64,000 bases of DNA from QVMG01 sp032073245 (GCA_032073245.1 DAMANX010000017.1:1-64000); one strand, 5' to 3'. Shown: positions 7,715 through 16,250, counted from the stretch's first letter. The notes: generated by a model from the sequence alone, not told the origin. A program made the numbers and translations.

Positions 7715-8749
7715 ATGGAAAGAGTAAAATTTACAGACTTAAGACGTAGAATATCGTGGGGAAGTATTTTCGGTGGAGTAATCACCGTTCTAGCGATATC
7801 ATTTCTATTATCAATGGTAGCAACAAGTATCGGATTCTTTAAGTTTGATCCGCTAGCAAGTGAACCCATGTCAGGTATTGGTACAACCGTAGGAATATGG
7901 ACAGTTATTTCCTTAATTGTAAGTTTGGCAGCGGGAGGATTTGTTGCAGGAAAATTAGCTGGAGCAGATGGTGTTATTCATGGTTTTTTAGTTTGGGCAA
8001 CTACATTAATAGTCGCAGTGGTTATGATAGCTTCATTGGCGGTATCAGCTGTGAAACTTACCGGAAATATCTTAGGATCGGTAACATCAGTAGCTGGTAG
8101 TGTTGTCTCAGGTGTTGGCTCTGCAGTAGGAAGTGGAGTTTCTGCTATTGCCGGTCAAGCTGAAAATATCTTTGGTGATCTGGATATTACAGATGATATG
8201 GATGGAAACGAAATACGTCAGGATGTACGTCAGGCACTGCGAAGAAGTGGTGTGAAAGAATTCCAACCGGAATATTTACGCAATCAAATGAATGGAGTAA
8301 AATCCGACTTACAACGTTCGGTAAAAAGATTAGTTACTAATCCAAACGATGCAGATGTTATTATTAACCGTTTTATGGATCGTTTGCAGACCCGTACGGA
8401 TAAGGCATTCCAGAATGTAAACCGTGATGATTTAACCCGTGCTATTGCCAACAATTCCAATTTATCTAAAGCAGAAGTAGACAAGGCTGTTGATGAATAT
8501 ACTGTATTGATAGAAAATGGTATTGAAAAAGGTAAAGAACAGATTGAAAACCTGAAAGGGTCTATTGAGCAAGCCAAACAAGACTGGCAACAGTTGAAAC
8601 AAGACGCATTGGTGAAAGCAGATAAAGCTTCAAATGCTGCAGGACGTTCAACTCTCATTTCTTTCTTTGCTATTCTGGTTGGCGCTGTTCTATGTGCTTT
8701 TGCCGGTGCATTTGGTACCCGCAAGACAAAAGAAGGTTACGAAGTGTAA
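7715..8749 (+). CDS. Membrane protein with Gly/Ala/Ser-rich linker and helical soluble region
   Basis: A 344-residue protein. The N-terminal third has three hydrophobic helices (about residues 17-42, 57-80 and 86-112), each rich in Gly and Ala. A Gly-Ser-Val-rich segment follows (SVVSGVGSAVGSGVSAIAG), then about 150 residues of charged helix likely to form coiled coil, and a last membrane helix near 315-335 (LISFFAILVGAVLCAFAGAF). It resembles the YrzE/PhnA-like membrane proteins often annotated in Bacteroidetes, whose function is not established. It stands alone and ends at a repeat-type terminator shared with a convergent gene. Confidence 0.75.
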   Translation: MERVKFTDLRRRISWGSIFGGVITVLAISFLLSMVATSIGFFKFDPLASEPMSGIGTTVGIWTVISLIVSLAAGGFVAGKLAGADGVIHGFLVWATTLIVAVVMIASLAVSAVKLTGNILGSVTSVAGSVVSGVGSAVGSGVSAIAGQAENIFGDLDITDDMDGNEIRQDVRQALRRSGVKEFQPEYLRNQMNGVKSDLQRSVKRLVTNPNDADVIINRFMDRLQTRTDKAFQNVNRDDLTRAIANNSNLSKAEVDKAVDEYTVLIENGIEKGKEQIENLKGSIEQAKQDWQQLKQDALVKADKASNAAGRSTLISFFAILVGAVLCAFAGAFGTRKTKEGYEV

Positions 8750-8768
8750 TATATACAATTTTATTAGA

Positions 8769-8832
8769 TGCGGATTATGCGGATTGCACGGATTTTTTTA
8801 TGTATTAATCCGTGTGATCCGCGTAATCTGTG
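8769..8832. repeat. Imperfect inverted repeat between convergent genes
   Basis: The arms (GCGGATTATGCGGATTGCAC on the left, its near-complement ending GTAATCTGTGC on the right) flank a T run and contain repeated CGGAT. It separates two convergent genes, so it can terminate transcription in both directions, and it has the look of a dispersed palindromic repeat. Confidence 0.6.
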
Positions 8833-8833
8833 C

Positions 8834-9568
8834 TTAATTTTTTACCGCAGAAACAAGTAACATCATCGGCCTGCGAAGTTCATCTTTCATCTCCGGAATA
8901 GATTCCAAAAGAGCTTTATCTGGTTCAGGTTCGACAAGGCTGGTAATCATAAAACCGTTTTGTAATAAGCCGTTGATATAAGTGGTAAGTGTCTTGTGGT
9001 ATTTTATCACTTCTTCACCCAGAAAGGTTGCTCTGCGTTTTCCTTCATAGAAATATCTGTCAACCGGCCAATGGATTGCATTACCTTCTGTATCGTAATA
9101 CCAATCCTGATTACCATAGGCTGTAAAGATGGGATGTTCGACAGAAAAAACAAAACTTCCTCCTGGCTTCAGGCAGCAGTTCACTTTTTTACATATTTCA
9201 TCAAATGATTCCAGATAGTGAAATGTCAATGAACTGATTACTATGTCATAAGTTTCCGGTTCACATGTATAATCTTCAATAGCCATGCATTTATAATCAA
9301 TCAACGGAGTTGTATTTTTTTTCTTTGCTTCGTTGATCATATTTTCGGATATATCAATTCCCAAAGCCGAAGCAGCTCCATTTTCGATGGCATAAATGCA
9401 ATGCCAGCCAAAACCACAACCCAAATCTAACACCCGTTTATCTTTAAAATCAGGTAACATTTGTTGTAATACATACCATTCTCCCGCACCTTTCAATCCA
9501 TTTATAGAACGGGACATTTGGCTATATTGACGAAAAAAACGTTCGTCATCGTATTTGTTTTCTTTCAT
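8834..9568 (-). CDS. Class I SAM-dependent methyltransferase
   Basis: A 244-residue methyltransferase beginning at MKENKYDDERFF. A longer reading frame continues upstream to 9772 but runs through a palindromic repeat and into the end of the MFS gene, and its extra 68 residues look non-protein, so the ATG at 9568 is preferred. Motif I is VLDLGCGFGWHC, motif II ALGIDIS, and the post-I motif YDIVISSLTFHYL follows. The C-terminus (RRPMMLLVSAVK) matches small-molecule methyltransferases often placed beside drug transporters. It lies 70 bp downstream of an MFS exporter on the same strand and may be co-expressed. Substrate unknown. Confidence 0.88.
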   Translation of the reverse strand: MKENKYDDERFFRQYSQMSRSINGLKGAGEWYVLQQMLPDFKDKRVLDLGCGFGWHCIYAIENGAASALGIDISENMINEAKKKNTTPLIDYKCMAIEDYTCEPETYDIVISSLTFHYLESFDEICKKVNCCLKPGGSFVFSVEHPIFTAYGNQDWYYDTEGNAIHWPVDRYFYEGKRRATFLGEEVIKYHKTLTTYINGLLQNGFMITSLVEPEPDKALLESIPEMKDELRRPMMLLVSAVKN

Positions 9569-9599
9569 TATTTTATTTTTTATATGAATCCGAAATATT

Positions 9600-9627
9600 G
9601 TAGAGACAGGGCTTGCCCTGTCTCTAC
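9600..9627. repeat. Perfect 13-bp palindrome (GTAGAGACAGGGC type)
   Basis: GTAGAGACAGGGC at 9600-9612 and GCCCTGTCTCTAC at 9615-9627 are perfect complements around TT. Very similar palindromes are scattered through many bacterial genomes as short repeats. It lies between the MFS and methyltransferase genes and could act as a partial terminator or mRNA processing hairpin. Confidence 0.7.
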
Positions 9628-9638
9628 GATTTTCGTAT

Positions 9639-10853
9639 TTAATTATCCTTTCTATCAATCCGCAGCGCGGAAGGTGTTGTAAAGGATGCAATTCCGAATC
9701 CGACAATGATAAGCCCACACATAATAAATGTAGTAGACAGTCCGAGATTATCAGCAAAGAAACCAATTCCAATCAATCCGATCATAGACGGAATAATACT
9801 TAATGTATAAAACATGGAAAATACTCTTCCTAACGCTGCCGGAGTAATCTTTGATTGTAGAATTGCTGTAAATACGGAATTATATACTGCACCTGTAATA
9901 CCTCCAATTGTGGTGAGTATTGCAAATATAATAAATCCACTAGGAGATAAGAGCCCCGAGAAAAAGAATGATAATCCCAGTACTATATACGTAATATTTA
10001 GTAAAATAACTCTGTTTATTTTATATACTTTCATCCCCATGATAACGCCTCCCAGCAATGCTCCGGCACTCCATACTACTTCTATCAGACTTACCTGAAA
10101 TGTATCTCCCCCAAAATGCTTTAGTGTCATTAAGGGGAACAACACACTTACCGGCATGATAAAGAAAGTGATAACAATCGAGAAAAAGAATACCCAACTT
10201 AATCCCCGGTCTTTGAGTACTGTCGTGACTCCTTCTTTCATCTCCCGGAAAACATGAGGTTTAACTTCTTCTGATTTCTTTTCCGGATTAGGAATATGAA
10301 CAAATAAGAGGGAGATACAAGCAATGGCAGCACCGGCGATATCAAGCATCAAGACGTATTCCATATCCCATATAGAGATAAATAAGGCACCCAAAGCAGG
10401 TCCTGCAATATTTCCAGCTGAGAAGATGATTTGTTCAATCCCCGCTACACGGGTTAATTGTTCCTGTGGGGCCAGCAGAGGAACAGACGCCTGCATTGCA
10501 GGCATATGAAAAGCAGAACCTACTGAACGCATAGCCAACAGAATGAATATATGCCACATCTCGGCTATGTCCATCCAAAACAGAACGGCTAGAATCAATG
10601 TACAAAACGCGATAAAACTATCTGCCAGTATCATGACCAGTTTCCGGTTCCAACGGTCTACATATACTCCGCTAACCGGGCCCAGCAATGCTTGTGGTAA
10701 TAACGCGGCAATAGCTGCCCAAGCCAACATTTCCGCTGAGCCTGTTTCAATACTAATCCAAAGAATTACTGCAAAATTAACAATCGTACTACTGAGGATT
10801 GACAGGAATTGCCCTGTCCATATAATCGCAAAAACTTTTTTCCAATTTTCCAT
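9639..10853 (-). CDS. MFS drug/metabolite exporter
   Basis: A 404-residue major facilitator superfamily protein with about 12 hydrophobic helices. The GPVSGVYVDRWNRK segment after helix 2 is the signature of the MFS_3 group, which includes EntS-type and macrolide exporters. Two halves are separated by a charged loop (PNPEKKSEEVKPHVFREMKEG). It should export a drug or siderophore-like molecule by proton antiport. The 5' leader contains three hairpins and a -7 box about 190 bp upstream, suggesting leader-mediated control. A methyltransferase gene follows 70 bp downstream. The substrate is not determinable from sequence. Confidence 0.9.
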   Translation of the reverse strand: MENWKKVFAIIWTGQFLSILSSTIVNFAVILWISIETGSAEMLAWAAIAALLPQALLGPVSGVYVDRWNRKLVMILADSFIAFCTLILAVLFWMDIAEMWHIFILLAMRSVGSAFHMPAMQASVPLLAPQEQLTRVAGIEQIIFSAGNIAGPALGALFISIWDMEYVLMLDIAGAAIACISLLFVHIPNPEKKSEEVKPHVFREMKEGVTTVLKDRGLSWVFFFSIVITFFIMPVSVLFPLMTLKHFGGDTFQVSLIEVVWSAGALLGGVIMGMKVYKINRVILLNITYIVLGLSFFFSGLLSPSGFIIFAILTTIGGITGAVYNSVFTAILQSKITPAALGRVFSMFYTLSIIPSMIGLIGIGFFADNLGLSTTFIMCGLIIVGFGIASFTTPSALRIDRKDN

Positions 10854-10917
10854 AAGACAAATAAACGTGATACACAGAGCGTAAAGATGAGATAATAAAA
10901 TAAAAATAAAGAAACAG

Positions 10918-10991
10918 GAGAATACAGTAACGGATATATTCTCATAGACCGGAAAAGAGGAGTTTCCGGGGATGTTATCTTACACGATAAC
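10918..10991 (-). promoter_or_regulatory. Three consecutive hairpins in the MFS 5' leader
   Basis: Three perfect stems lie in a row: GTTATC/GATAAC (10974-10979 with 10986-10991), CCGGAAA/TTTCCGG (10949-10955 with 10963-10969) and GAGAATA/TATTCTC (10918-10924 with 10937-10943). All would be in the transcript from the -7 box at 11040-11047. No known riboswitch class is recognised. Confidence 0.5.
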
Positions 10992-11039
10992 TAGCCATTT
11001 GTTTATGGATAAATAACATAATTAGTATCTATTTCGTTG

Positions 11040-11047
11040 CAAAAGTA
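11040..11047 (-). promoter_or_regulatory. -7 promoter box of the MFS gene
   Basis: On the minus strand the box reads TACTTTTG, matching TAnnTTTG. It implies a leader of about 180 nt before the MFS start at 10853. Confidence 0.55.
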
Positions 11048-11109
11048 AATAAAATCCTGAGAAAACAATGCTTCCCAGGATTTAAAACAGTTATGATGTA
11101 TATTCTTGT

Positions 11110-11583
11110 TTAGCTGTTATAGCCTTCTTCGAAATGGTAGAGAAAGACAATAACTCCATCAAAAGCACTTTTCTTAGAATCTTTGATTTCCATTGTTGCC
11201 TTCATTTCTGCTTTAGCAATTCCGCGCAGATTAGTGATAGATTGTAATTGAACTTTCAACCGTATTTCACTGTCTACTATTACAGGTTGATTGAATTTAA
11301 GTTTCTCAATACCATAATTAATCAATGATTTAACATTCCTGACTTCGGCTATTTGTCCCCACAAATGAGGTAATACTGATAAAGTCAGATAGCCATGAGC
11401 AATTGTATTTTTAAAGGGACTTTCGTTTTTTGCTTTTTCCACATCCACGTGTATCCATTGATGATCAAGTGTTGCATCCGCAAAATGATTAATTTGCTCT
11501 TGAGTAATTTTCAGATAATCGGAAACACCGATTTCTTTACCTACATATTCTTCGAATTCTTTGAAACTGTTAATAATAACCAT
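11110..11583 (-). CDS. MaoC-family (R)-specific enoyl hydratase-like protein
   Basis: A 157-residue hot-dog-fold protein of the MaoC dehydratase family, which hydrates trans-2-enoyl-CoA or related thioesters. The hydratase motif is FADATLDHQWIHVD, with the Asp and His of the catalytic pair, followed by HGYLTLS. The start is at MVIINSFKEFEEY: an upstream extension to 11760 is Lys-rich and crosses a TATATTTG -7 box at 11623-11630, which would place the transcription start about 33 nt before this ATG. The gene is monocistronic and diverges from tspO. Family clear; the thioester substrate is unknown. Confidence 0.9.
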   Translation of the reverse strand: MVIINSFKEFEEYVGKEIGVSDYLKITQEQINHFADATLDHQWIHVDVEKAKNESPFKNTIAHGYLTLSVLPHLWGQIAEVRNVKSLINYGIEKLKFNQPVIVDSEIRLKVQLQSITNLRGIAKAEMKATMEIKDSKKSAFDGVIVFLYHFEEGYNS

Positions 11584-11622
11584 GTGGCGCTTTCTTTTAC
11601 TTGTAATGATTAATTTCTTCTG

Positions 11623-11630
11623 CAAATATA
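11623..11630 (-). promoter_or_regulatory. -7 promoter box of the MaoC gene
   Basis: Minus-strand TATATTTG followed by GCAG, 39 bp before the chosen start at 11583. It is the main evidence against the longer reading frame. Confidence 0.65.
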
Positions 11631-11741
11631 ATTGATTTTTACTACTGACAGAACACTTTTTCTTAACCTTTTTCTTCTTTTTCCTGTTATTAAAATATCC
11701 ATTTAATTCTATCTGGAGAGTAACTGAAAAATAACAATATA

Positions 11742-12209
11742 ATGAGAAAATTTCTGACATTTATTGTGCCCGTTGTTATCTGTTTTCTGGTTGGCTTTGT
11801 TGCCGGCCAGTTACAATCCGACGCTATTGAAAACTGGTATCCATATCTGAATAAGCCATCCCTTACCCCTCCTAATGTTGTTTTCCCTGTAGCATGGAGC
11901 ATTCTATATCTTTGTATGGGTGTTTCCATCGGTTTTATTCTTAATAGTCGTGACATTGTCGGGAGAACCTATCTTATATGGTTATTTATTGTCCAGTTAA
12001 CTATTAACTTTTTCTGGAGTATTTTCTTTTTTTACTTGCAAAATCCATTTCTCGGATTAATGGATATTATCCTGTTGGATATATTCATTCTCTTATACAT
12101 ATATCGGTCATACCCGGTTAATAAGGTCAGTTCAATCTTGTTTGTTCCGTATCTTCTTTGGGTAGGTTTTGCTACGTATCTGAATTTGTATATTTATCTC
12201 AATAATTAA
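11742..12209 (+). CDS. tspO: TspO/MBR-family tryptophan-rich sensory protein
   Basis: A 155-residue membrane protein with five hydrophobic helices and the TspO pattern: WYPYLNKPSLTPPNVVFPVAW in the first loop, then FFWSIFFFYLQNP and a terminal VGFATYLNLYI. TspO proteins bind porphyrins and are linked to tetrapyrrole handling and oxidative or light stress. Length matches the family. It stands alone, divergent from the MaoC gene. The conserved aromatic and Pro residues of the porphyrin pocket are present, so it is likely functional. Confidence 0.93.
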   Translation: MRKFLTFIVPVVICFLVGFVAGQLQSDAIENWYPYLNKPSLTPPNVVFPVAWSILYLCMGVSIGFILNSRDIVGRTYLIWLFIVQLTINFFWSIFFFYLQNPFLGLMDIILLDIFILLYIYRSYPVNKVSSILFVPYLLWVGFATYLNLYIYLNN

Positions 12210-12231
12210 CCCGTCCGGAACTTAAAATTCT

Positions 12232-12239
12232 TAACTTTG
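12232..12239 (+). promoter_or_regulatory. -7 promoter box of the DUF2867-like gene
   Basis: TAACTTTG matches TAnnTTTG and lies 27 bp upstream of the ATG at 12266. Confidence 0.6.
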
Positions 12240-12265
12240 TAGGTCTTATTAGCATAACAAAAGCA

Positions 12266-12793
12266 ATGAGACCTATGAAAGTAACAAAGGCTACTATTCC
12301 TGAAAATTCAAAAATTCTCAATTTCTTTCGTGCTGATTATTCAGATACTTTTGTCTGTACAATCCATACAAATGACAACTCACTAACAGCTACTGAACTT
12401 CAGGTTGCTTTTTGGACTGTCAAACCTAAATGGATACAATGGCTTTTTGATTTAAGAAATATCCTTGTAAAGCCATTTGGCCTTAAGTCGGGAGGTGAAG
12501 ACCAGGAATTATTTATTAAGAGCATTCGTGAAGGAGGAAAATGTGGAATGACCTCCGTTCCTCTCTCATCACCTACGGAAACAATACTTTGTCTAAACGA
12601 TAAACATCTTAAAGCTTACCTTTCCGTCTATCTTACTGATAGCAAGAATGGCAAAAGAGATATTTATTGTACTACTCTTGTACAATATCACAATACACTG
12701 GGAAAAGCATATTTCTTTGTAATATCTCCTTTTCACATGATTGTTGTAAAACGGATGATGAAGTTTATATTAGAAAAACATGCGAACAAATAA
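12266..12793 (+). CDS. DUF2867-family protein
   Basis: A 175-residue soluble protein resembling DUF2867 proteins, with DYSDTFVCTIHTND near the start, a basic/aromatic middle (KPKWIQWLFDLRN) and a C-terminal strand pair (HNTLGKAYFFVISPFHMIVV). The family has a START-like lipid- or ligand-binding appearance but no established activity. Met1 or Met4 (12275) could be the start. It has its own -7 box and precedes the decayed efflux locus. Function unknown. Confidence 0.75.
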   Translation: MRPMKVTKATIPENSKILNFFRADYSDTFVCTIHTNDNSLTATELQVAFWTVKPKWIQWLFDLRNILVKPFGLKSGGEDQELFIKSIREGGKCGMTSVPLSSPTETILCLNDKHLKAYLSVYLTDSKNGKRDIYCTTLVQYHNTLGKAYFFVISPFHMIVVKRMMKFILEKHANK

Positions 12794-12830
12794 CAAAGTT
12801 TTATCAAAACCTTAAAAGAAGAAATAGTAT

Positions 12831-13136
12831 TTATTTACAACTCTTTCTGTATTTCGACGGCGAGATACCCGTTTGTTTCTTAAAGAACCTCCCTAAATAG
12901 GATTGGTCAGGGAAATTTAGTTGGCCTGCTATTTCCTGAATAGATAATTCGGTCGAGTGAAATCGCAATTTTATTTCCTGTATCACACAATTATCAATAA
13001 ATGCTTTGGCAGACATCTGACTGCTTCGATGTGTAATGGCAGATAGATAACGTGTGGAAATACAAAGTTCATTGGCATAAAAACTAACCTCACGTGTAGT
13101 GTTGCAATGTGTATGAAGCATTTCGGATAACTCTGA
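12831..13136 (-). pseudogene. C-terminal remnant of an AraC-family regulator
   Basis: Only the AraC double helix-turn-helix is left (EVSFYANELCISTRYLSAITH ... SIQEIAGQLNFPDQSYLGRFFKK ... GISPSKYRK). The ATG at 13121 gives 96 residues where an intact regulator has 280-300. Homology-like codons (SELSE) continue upstream of the ATG to about 13136 and then stop exactly where the adaptor remnant begins on the other strand. One deletion therefore seems to have removed the N-termini of this regulator and of the divergent efflux adaptor. A residual DNA-binding peptide could still be made. Confidence 0.8.
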
Positions 13137-13137
13137 G

Positions 13138-13620
13138 ATGTATGTTTATTTTTCCATGACGGAGAATCAATTACTTTCTTTACTTCGTCAGTATGAATCC
13201 GTAGGAAATGCTATTCAGTCCATGCCTGCTGTTCAGTTGGAATTAAGCGACAAAACATTGTATACGGAAAATGGGCGTATAGAAACCATTAGTGGTGTAA
13301 TTGAAGCCGGAACAGGAGCTGTTTCTCTCCGTGCTGTTTTCCCGAATCCGGGAGGGCTACTGCATAGCGGAGGTTCGGGAAATATACTTATCCCGACTAA
13401 TCATAACGAATGTATTGTTATCCCTAAAAGTGCGACTTTTGAAGTGCAGGATAAGATATTTGTATACAAAAATATCGATGGTGTGGCAAAATCGACTCTT
13501 ATTCAGATAGCACAGGTGAATGAAGGAACCAATTATATCGTAGAAGCAGGTTTAAATGCCGGAGATATTATTGTTGCTGAAGGTGTCGGGTTTATTCGTG
13601 AGAATACACAATTGAATTAA
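13138..13620 (+). pseudogene. C-terminal remnant of an RND efflux periplasmic adaptor
   Basis: The 160 codons match the C-terminal half of RND membrane-fusion proteins: VYFSMTENQLLSLLRQY, then a beta-barrel segment (TENGRIETISGVIEAGTGAVSLRAVFPNP) and the membrane-proximal domain ending at a natural stop. The signal peptide, lipoyl and hairpin domains are missing, so it cannot be exported or assembled. It is joined head-to-head with the AraC remnant. The inner-membrane pump gene that normally follows is absent. Confidence 0.85.
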
Positions 13621-13837
13621 TAAATCGTCAATCATCCAATTGACAAAAAGACAATAATTATACCCTAACAGCAGATAAATAATAGGTTAAAAAGTGTTTC
13701 TATACATAACTTGATGTCGAACTATATATAGAATAGCGGCAAACTATGTATAGTAATGACAAAATGGTATTAGGATAAATCAAATAATCCATTTATACTC
13801 TCACTTAATATTTTTGGCGTAGGCCAATCAAAAATTT
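13621..13837. other. Deletion scar where the RND pump gene should be
   Basis: About 215 bp of AT-rich sequence with no reading frame, insertion sequence or terminal repeat that I can see. It stands where a gene of roughly 3 kb for the inner-membrane RND pump and the first three quarters of the outer-membrane factor gene would be expected. Confidence 0.6.
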
Positions 13838-14152
13838 CTTTCCGTTTCCCAGGCACAATTATCTTTCCAACAATCCATTTTGAATGCCGGAACAGAAGTT
13901 ATTAACGCTTTGAAACAGGTAGAAACAGCCCGTTCGAAAATCAACTACCGTCAAAAACAGAAAGCATCTCTTGAAAGAGCTGTACAGAGTACGGAATTAT
14001 TGATGCGTTACGGTACTTCTACCTATCTGGAAGTTTTAACGGCCCAACAAAATCTTCTATCCACTCAACTGACTGAAATTGCTGACCGCTTTGAAGAAAT
14101 ACAGGGTGTGGTCAATCTTTATCATGCATTGGGTGGTGGAAGAGATAAATAA
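13838..14152 (+). pseudogene. C-terminal remnant of a TolC-like outer membrane factor
   Basis: The frame opens after a TAG at 13820 and reads FLSVSQAQLSFQQSILNAG, then TEVINALKQVETARSK and TYLEVLTAQQNLLSTQL. This is the last helical repeat of RND-associated outer membrane factors (OEP family), ending naturally in NLYHALGGG. There is no start codon context; the first ATG-like codon is TTG at 13880. Roughly 100 of about 460 residues remain. It is non-functional and marks the end of the decayed efflux operon. Confidence 0.85.
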
Positions 14153-14596
14153 TAAAGATATACCTATATCAATTATTTAACCATTACCTTTTTATCTTCT
14201 CTTAATCGTTTGAAGAGCTGTCCAAAAACAAAATAAGACGGCTCTTTTGCGATTTTTTTTAATAATAAATAAGACAATAGTATTAATATATGTATTCTGT
14301 GTGGTTTTCTATATTTTGATAAAATATTAATTGTAATTAAACATGGAATAGTATTTTTAAATGTCTTTGAATTTCATCGAGTTTGTTTCAAAATCTAATC
14401 ACCTTATTGTAAATTTTAAAAGACGGTGTTTTTTGTTGTTGTAAATAACGATCATTTATTGCTAATTTTCATATAAGAGTAAAATTTGTCACTATTTATT
14501 ATGAATTTATTAATAATGCGGGTAGTTACTATTGGGGTCTGTATATATTTGCCATCGCTAATGAAAACAATAAAAAACGACTAAAATAAAAAGATT
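14153..14596. other. Intergenic region before the sigma factor gene
   Basis: 444 bp without a gene. A terminator-like stem (AAGAGCTGTC at 14213-14222 with GACGGCTCTT at 14237-14246, T run to 14260) follows the efflux remnant. The rest is AT-rich; a -7 box TATATTTG at 14544-14551 lies 45 bp before the sigma factor start. Confidence 0.55.
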
Positions 14597-15100
14597 ATGA
14601 ACGCAGGTCAATTTCAACAGAAGTTATTAAGTATGCAAGATAATATGATGAATTTTGCAATGCTGCTTACAGCAAACAGAGATGACGCTCAGGATTTATT
14701 ACAAGACACCACTCTGAAAGTTTTGAATAATCAGGAAATGTACGTGAATAACGTAAATTTCAAAGGGTGGGTTATGACTGTGATGAGAAATATTTTTATA
14801 AATAACTATCACAAAGTTGTACGTGTGCAAACTGTTATTGATTCAAATGCAGATTTATATAATCTGGATGTGATGAATGATTCGGGTTTTGATTCTCCGG
14901 AAGGATCTTATCAGTTACAAGAGATCTCTGCCGCAATAGAACATTTAAACAATGAGTTACGCATTCCTTTCTCTTTATTTGTTAGTGGATATAAGTATAA
15001 TGAAATAGCAGATCAACTTGACCTTCCATTGGGAACAGTAAAAAGCCGGATCTTTTTTGCTCGTAAAGAATTACAACAAAAATTGAAAGACTTCCGTTGA
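14597..15100 (+). CDS. ECF-type sigma-70 family RNA polymerase sigma factor
   Basis: A 167-residue sigma factor with region 2 (NRDDAQDLLQDTTLKVLNNQ and FKGWVMTVMRNIFINNYHK) and region 4 (YNEIADQLDLPLGTVKSRIFFARKEL). It lacks regions 1 and 3, as ECF factors do. No anti-sigma gene is adjacent, which fits the free-standing, widely conserved Bacteroidota ECF group rather than the FecR-linked PUL factors. It has its own -7 box and a strong terminator right after the stop. Regulon unknown. Confidence 0.92.
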   Translation: MNAGQFQQKLLSMQDNMMNFAMLLTANRDDAQDLLQDTTLKVLNNQEMYVNNVNFKGWVMTVMRNIFINNYHKVVRVQTVIDSNADLYNLDVMNDSGFDSPEGSYQLQEISAAIEHLNNELRIPFSLFVSGYKYNEIADQLDLPLGTVKSRIFFARKELQQKLKDFR

Positions 15101-15133
15101 AATGTGAAAGCCGTATAAAATGTCTATATATAC

Positions 15134-15166
15134 AAGTCGTTTACACTCATGTAGACGACTTTTTTA
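15134..15166 (+). terminator. Strong intrinsic terminator
   Basis: An 11-bp stem (AAGTCGTTTAC at 15134-15144 with GTAGACGACTT at 15151-15161, one G-U pair), a 6-nt loop and a T run. It ends the sigma factor transcript. Confidence 0.88.
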
Positions 15167-15268
15167 TTGCTTAAACTTAATCCACAGTATAGTAGTTTTT
15201 ATCTTTTGTTAAAAGACTTAATGTTTTGAATTATGATCTTTGTCTTTTAATTATAAGAAGTGAAAAGT

Positions 15269-15595
15269 ATGAATTGGTTTTTGTTAATAATAGCTGGTTT
15301 TCTGGAAGTAGGGTTTACATTTTCGTTAGGAAAGGCACGAATTGCAACATCCAAAACGAAGTCATCCTGGTATTTGTTATTTGTAATTTGCCTGGTGGCA
15401 AGTATGGGTATTCTAACTTATGTGACACAAAATCTACCTATTGGGAATGTTTACGCTGTATGGACAGGAATAGGCGCTGTGGGTACAGTTTTAGTGGGTA
15501 TTTTTGTTTTTAATGATTCTGCCGGTTTTTGGCGTATTTTTTTTATTATAACACTTATTCTTTCGATAATTGGACTGAAGATTGCATCACATTAA
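15269..15595 (+). CDS. Small multidrug resistance (SMR) family transporter, first of a pair
   Basis: A 108-residue four-helix membrane protein. The proton/substrate-binding Glu lies in helix 1 (AGFLEVGFTFSLG) and the GIGAVGTVLVGIFVF motif in helix 3-4, typical of the SugE/guanidinium or quaternary-ammonium branch. The ATG at 15269 (MNWFLL) is preferred over a GTG three codons upstream. A second SMR gene with similar sequence lies 0.7 kb downstream beyond a Crp-type regulator, so the two may form a heterodimeric transporter. All expected helices are present. Confidence 0.9.
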   Translation: MNWFLLIIAGFLEVGFTFSLGKARIATSKTKSSWYLLFVICLVASMGILTYVTQNLPIGNVYAVWTGIGAVGTVLVGIFVFNDSAGFWRIFFIITLILSIIGLKIASH

Positions 15596-15650
15596 TATGA
15601 AAAACTTTGGTTGAGGTACTTTTATTCGTTATACATTCACAAACAGTTTA

Positions 15651-15658
15651 TATCTTTG
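15651..15658 (+). promoter_or_regulatory. -7 promoter box of the Crp-like gene
   Basis: TATCTTTG followed by CTT, 32 bp before the start at 15690; a good TAnnTTTG match. Confidence 0.65.
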
Positions 15659-15689
15659 CTTGTTATTGAAATAGTTACATGTAAAGATA

Positions 15690-16250
15690 ATGGATTTAAA
15701 ATCGATCATTTCTTCAGTTTATACTATATCCGAAAGTGCAATGAAGGAAATACTACCGTTTGTTGAAGAAGTAGAATTTCCTAAAGGATATATTCTTTCT
15801 CAAGAAGGAGAAATAGATAATACCATATATTTTCTGAAAAAAGGATTTGTGCGAGCTTATAGTAACCGTAATGGAGAAGAAGTTACTTTCTGGTTTGGTA
15901 TGGAAGGAAATATTATCTGCTCGATGATGAATTACATAGAAAAGAAACCCAGTTACGAGACTACAGAGTTGCTGGAAGACTCCGAATTATATTGTATTCG
16001 TACTGCTAGACTTGAGAAGCTATACATGCAAAATCTTGAGTGGGCAAACTGGGGAAGAAAGTATATTGAGCGAGAGATCATTAAAGCAGAAAATCGTTTG
16101 ATAGAGCTACAGTTTATGTCCGCAACAGAACGTTATCAATCATTACTTAATAATAATCCAAGTATTATACAAAGAGTACCTCTTGGAATAATTGCTTCTT
16201 ATCTTGGAATAACGCAGGTATCTTTAAGTCGTATCCGCGCAAAAATCTAA
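15690..16250 (+). CDS. Crp/Fnr-family transcriptional regulator
   Basis: A 186-residue regulator with an N-terminal cyclic-nucleotide-binding fold (about residues 10-120: FPKGYILSQEGEIDNTIYFLKKGFVRAY) and a C-terminal winged helix (IIASYLGITQVSLSRIRAKI). There are no cysteine clusters for Fe-S binding, and the cNMP phosphate-binding motif is degenerate, as in many Bacteroidota Crp-like proteins that sense other signals. It lies between two SMR transporter genes, so control of this pair is the simplest role. Confidence 0.9.
   Translation: MDLKSIISSVYTISESAMKEILPFVEEVEFPKGYILSQEGEIDNTIYFLKKGFVRAYSNRNGEEVTFWFGMEGNIICSMMNYIEKKPSYETTELLEDSELYCIRTARLEKLYMQNLEWANWGRKYIEREIIKAENRLIELQFMSATERYQSLLNNNPSIIQRVPLGIIASYLGITQVSLSRIRAKI

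Noticed and set aside
9569..9772. N-terminal extension of the methyltransferase at 8.8-9.6 kb
   Set aside because: It runs through a perfect palindromic repeat and into the end of the MFS gene, and the encoded residues look non-protein. The ATG at 9568 fits the family.
11584..11760. Extended MaoC start
   Set aside because: The extension is Lys-rich low-complexity sequence and contains the likely -7 box of the gene.
13621..13837. Insertion sequence responsible for the efflux locus decay
   Set aside because: There is no transposase fragment or terminal inverted repeat; simple deletion explains the layout.
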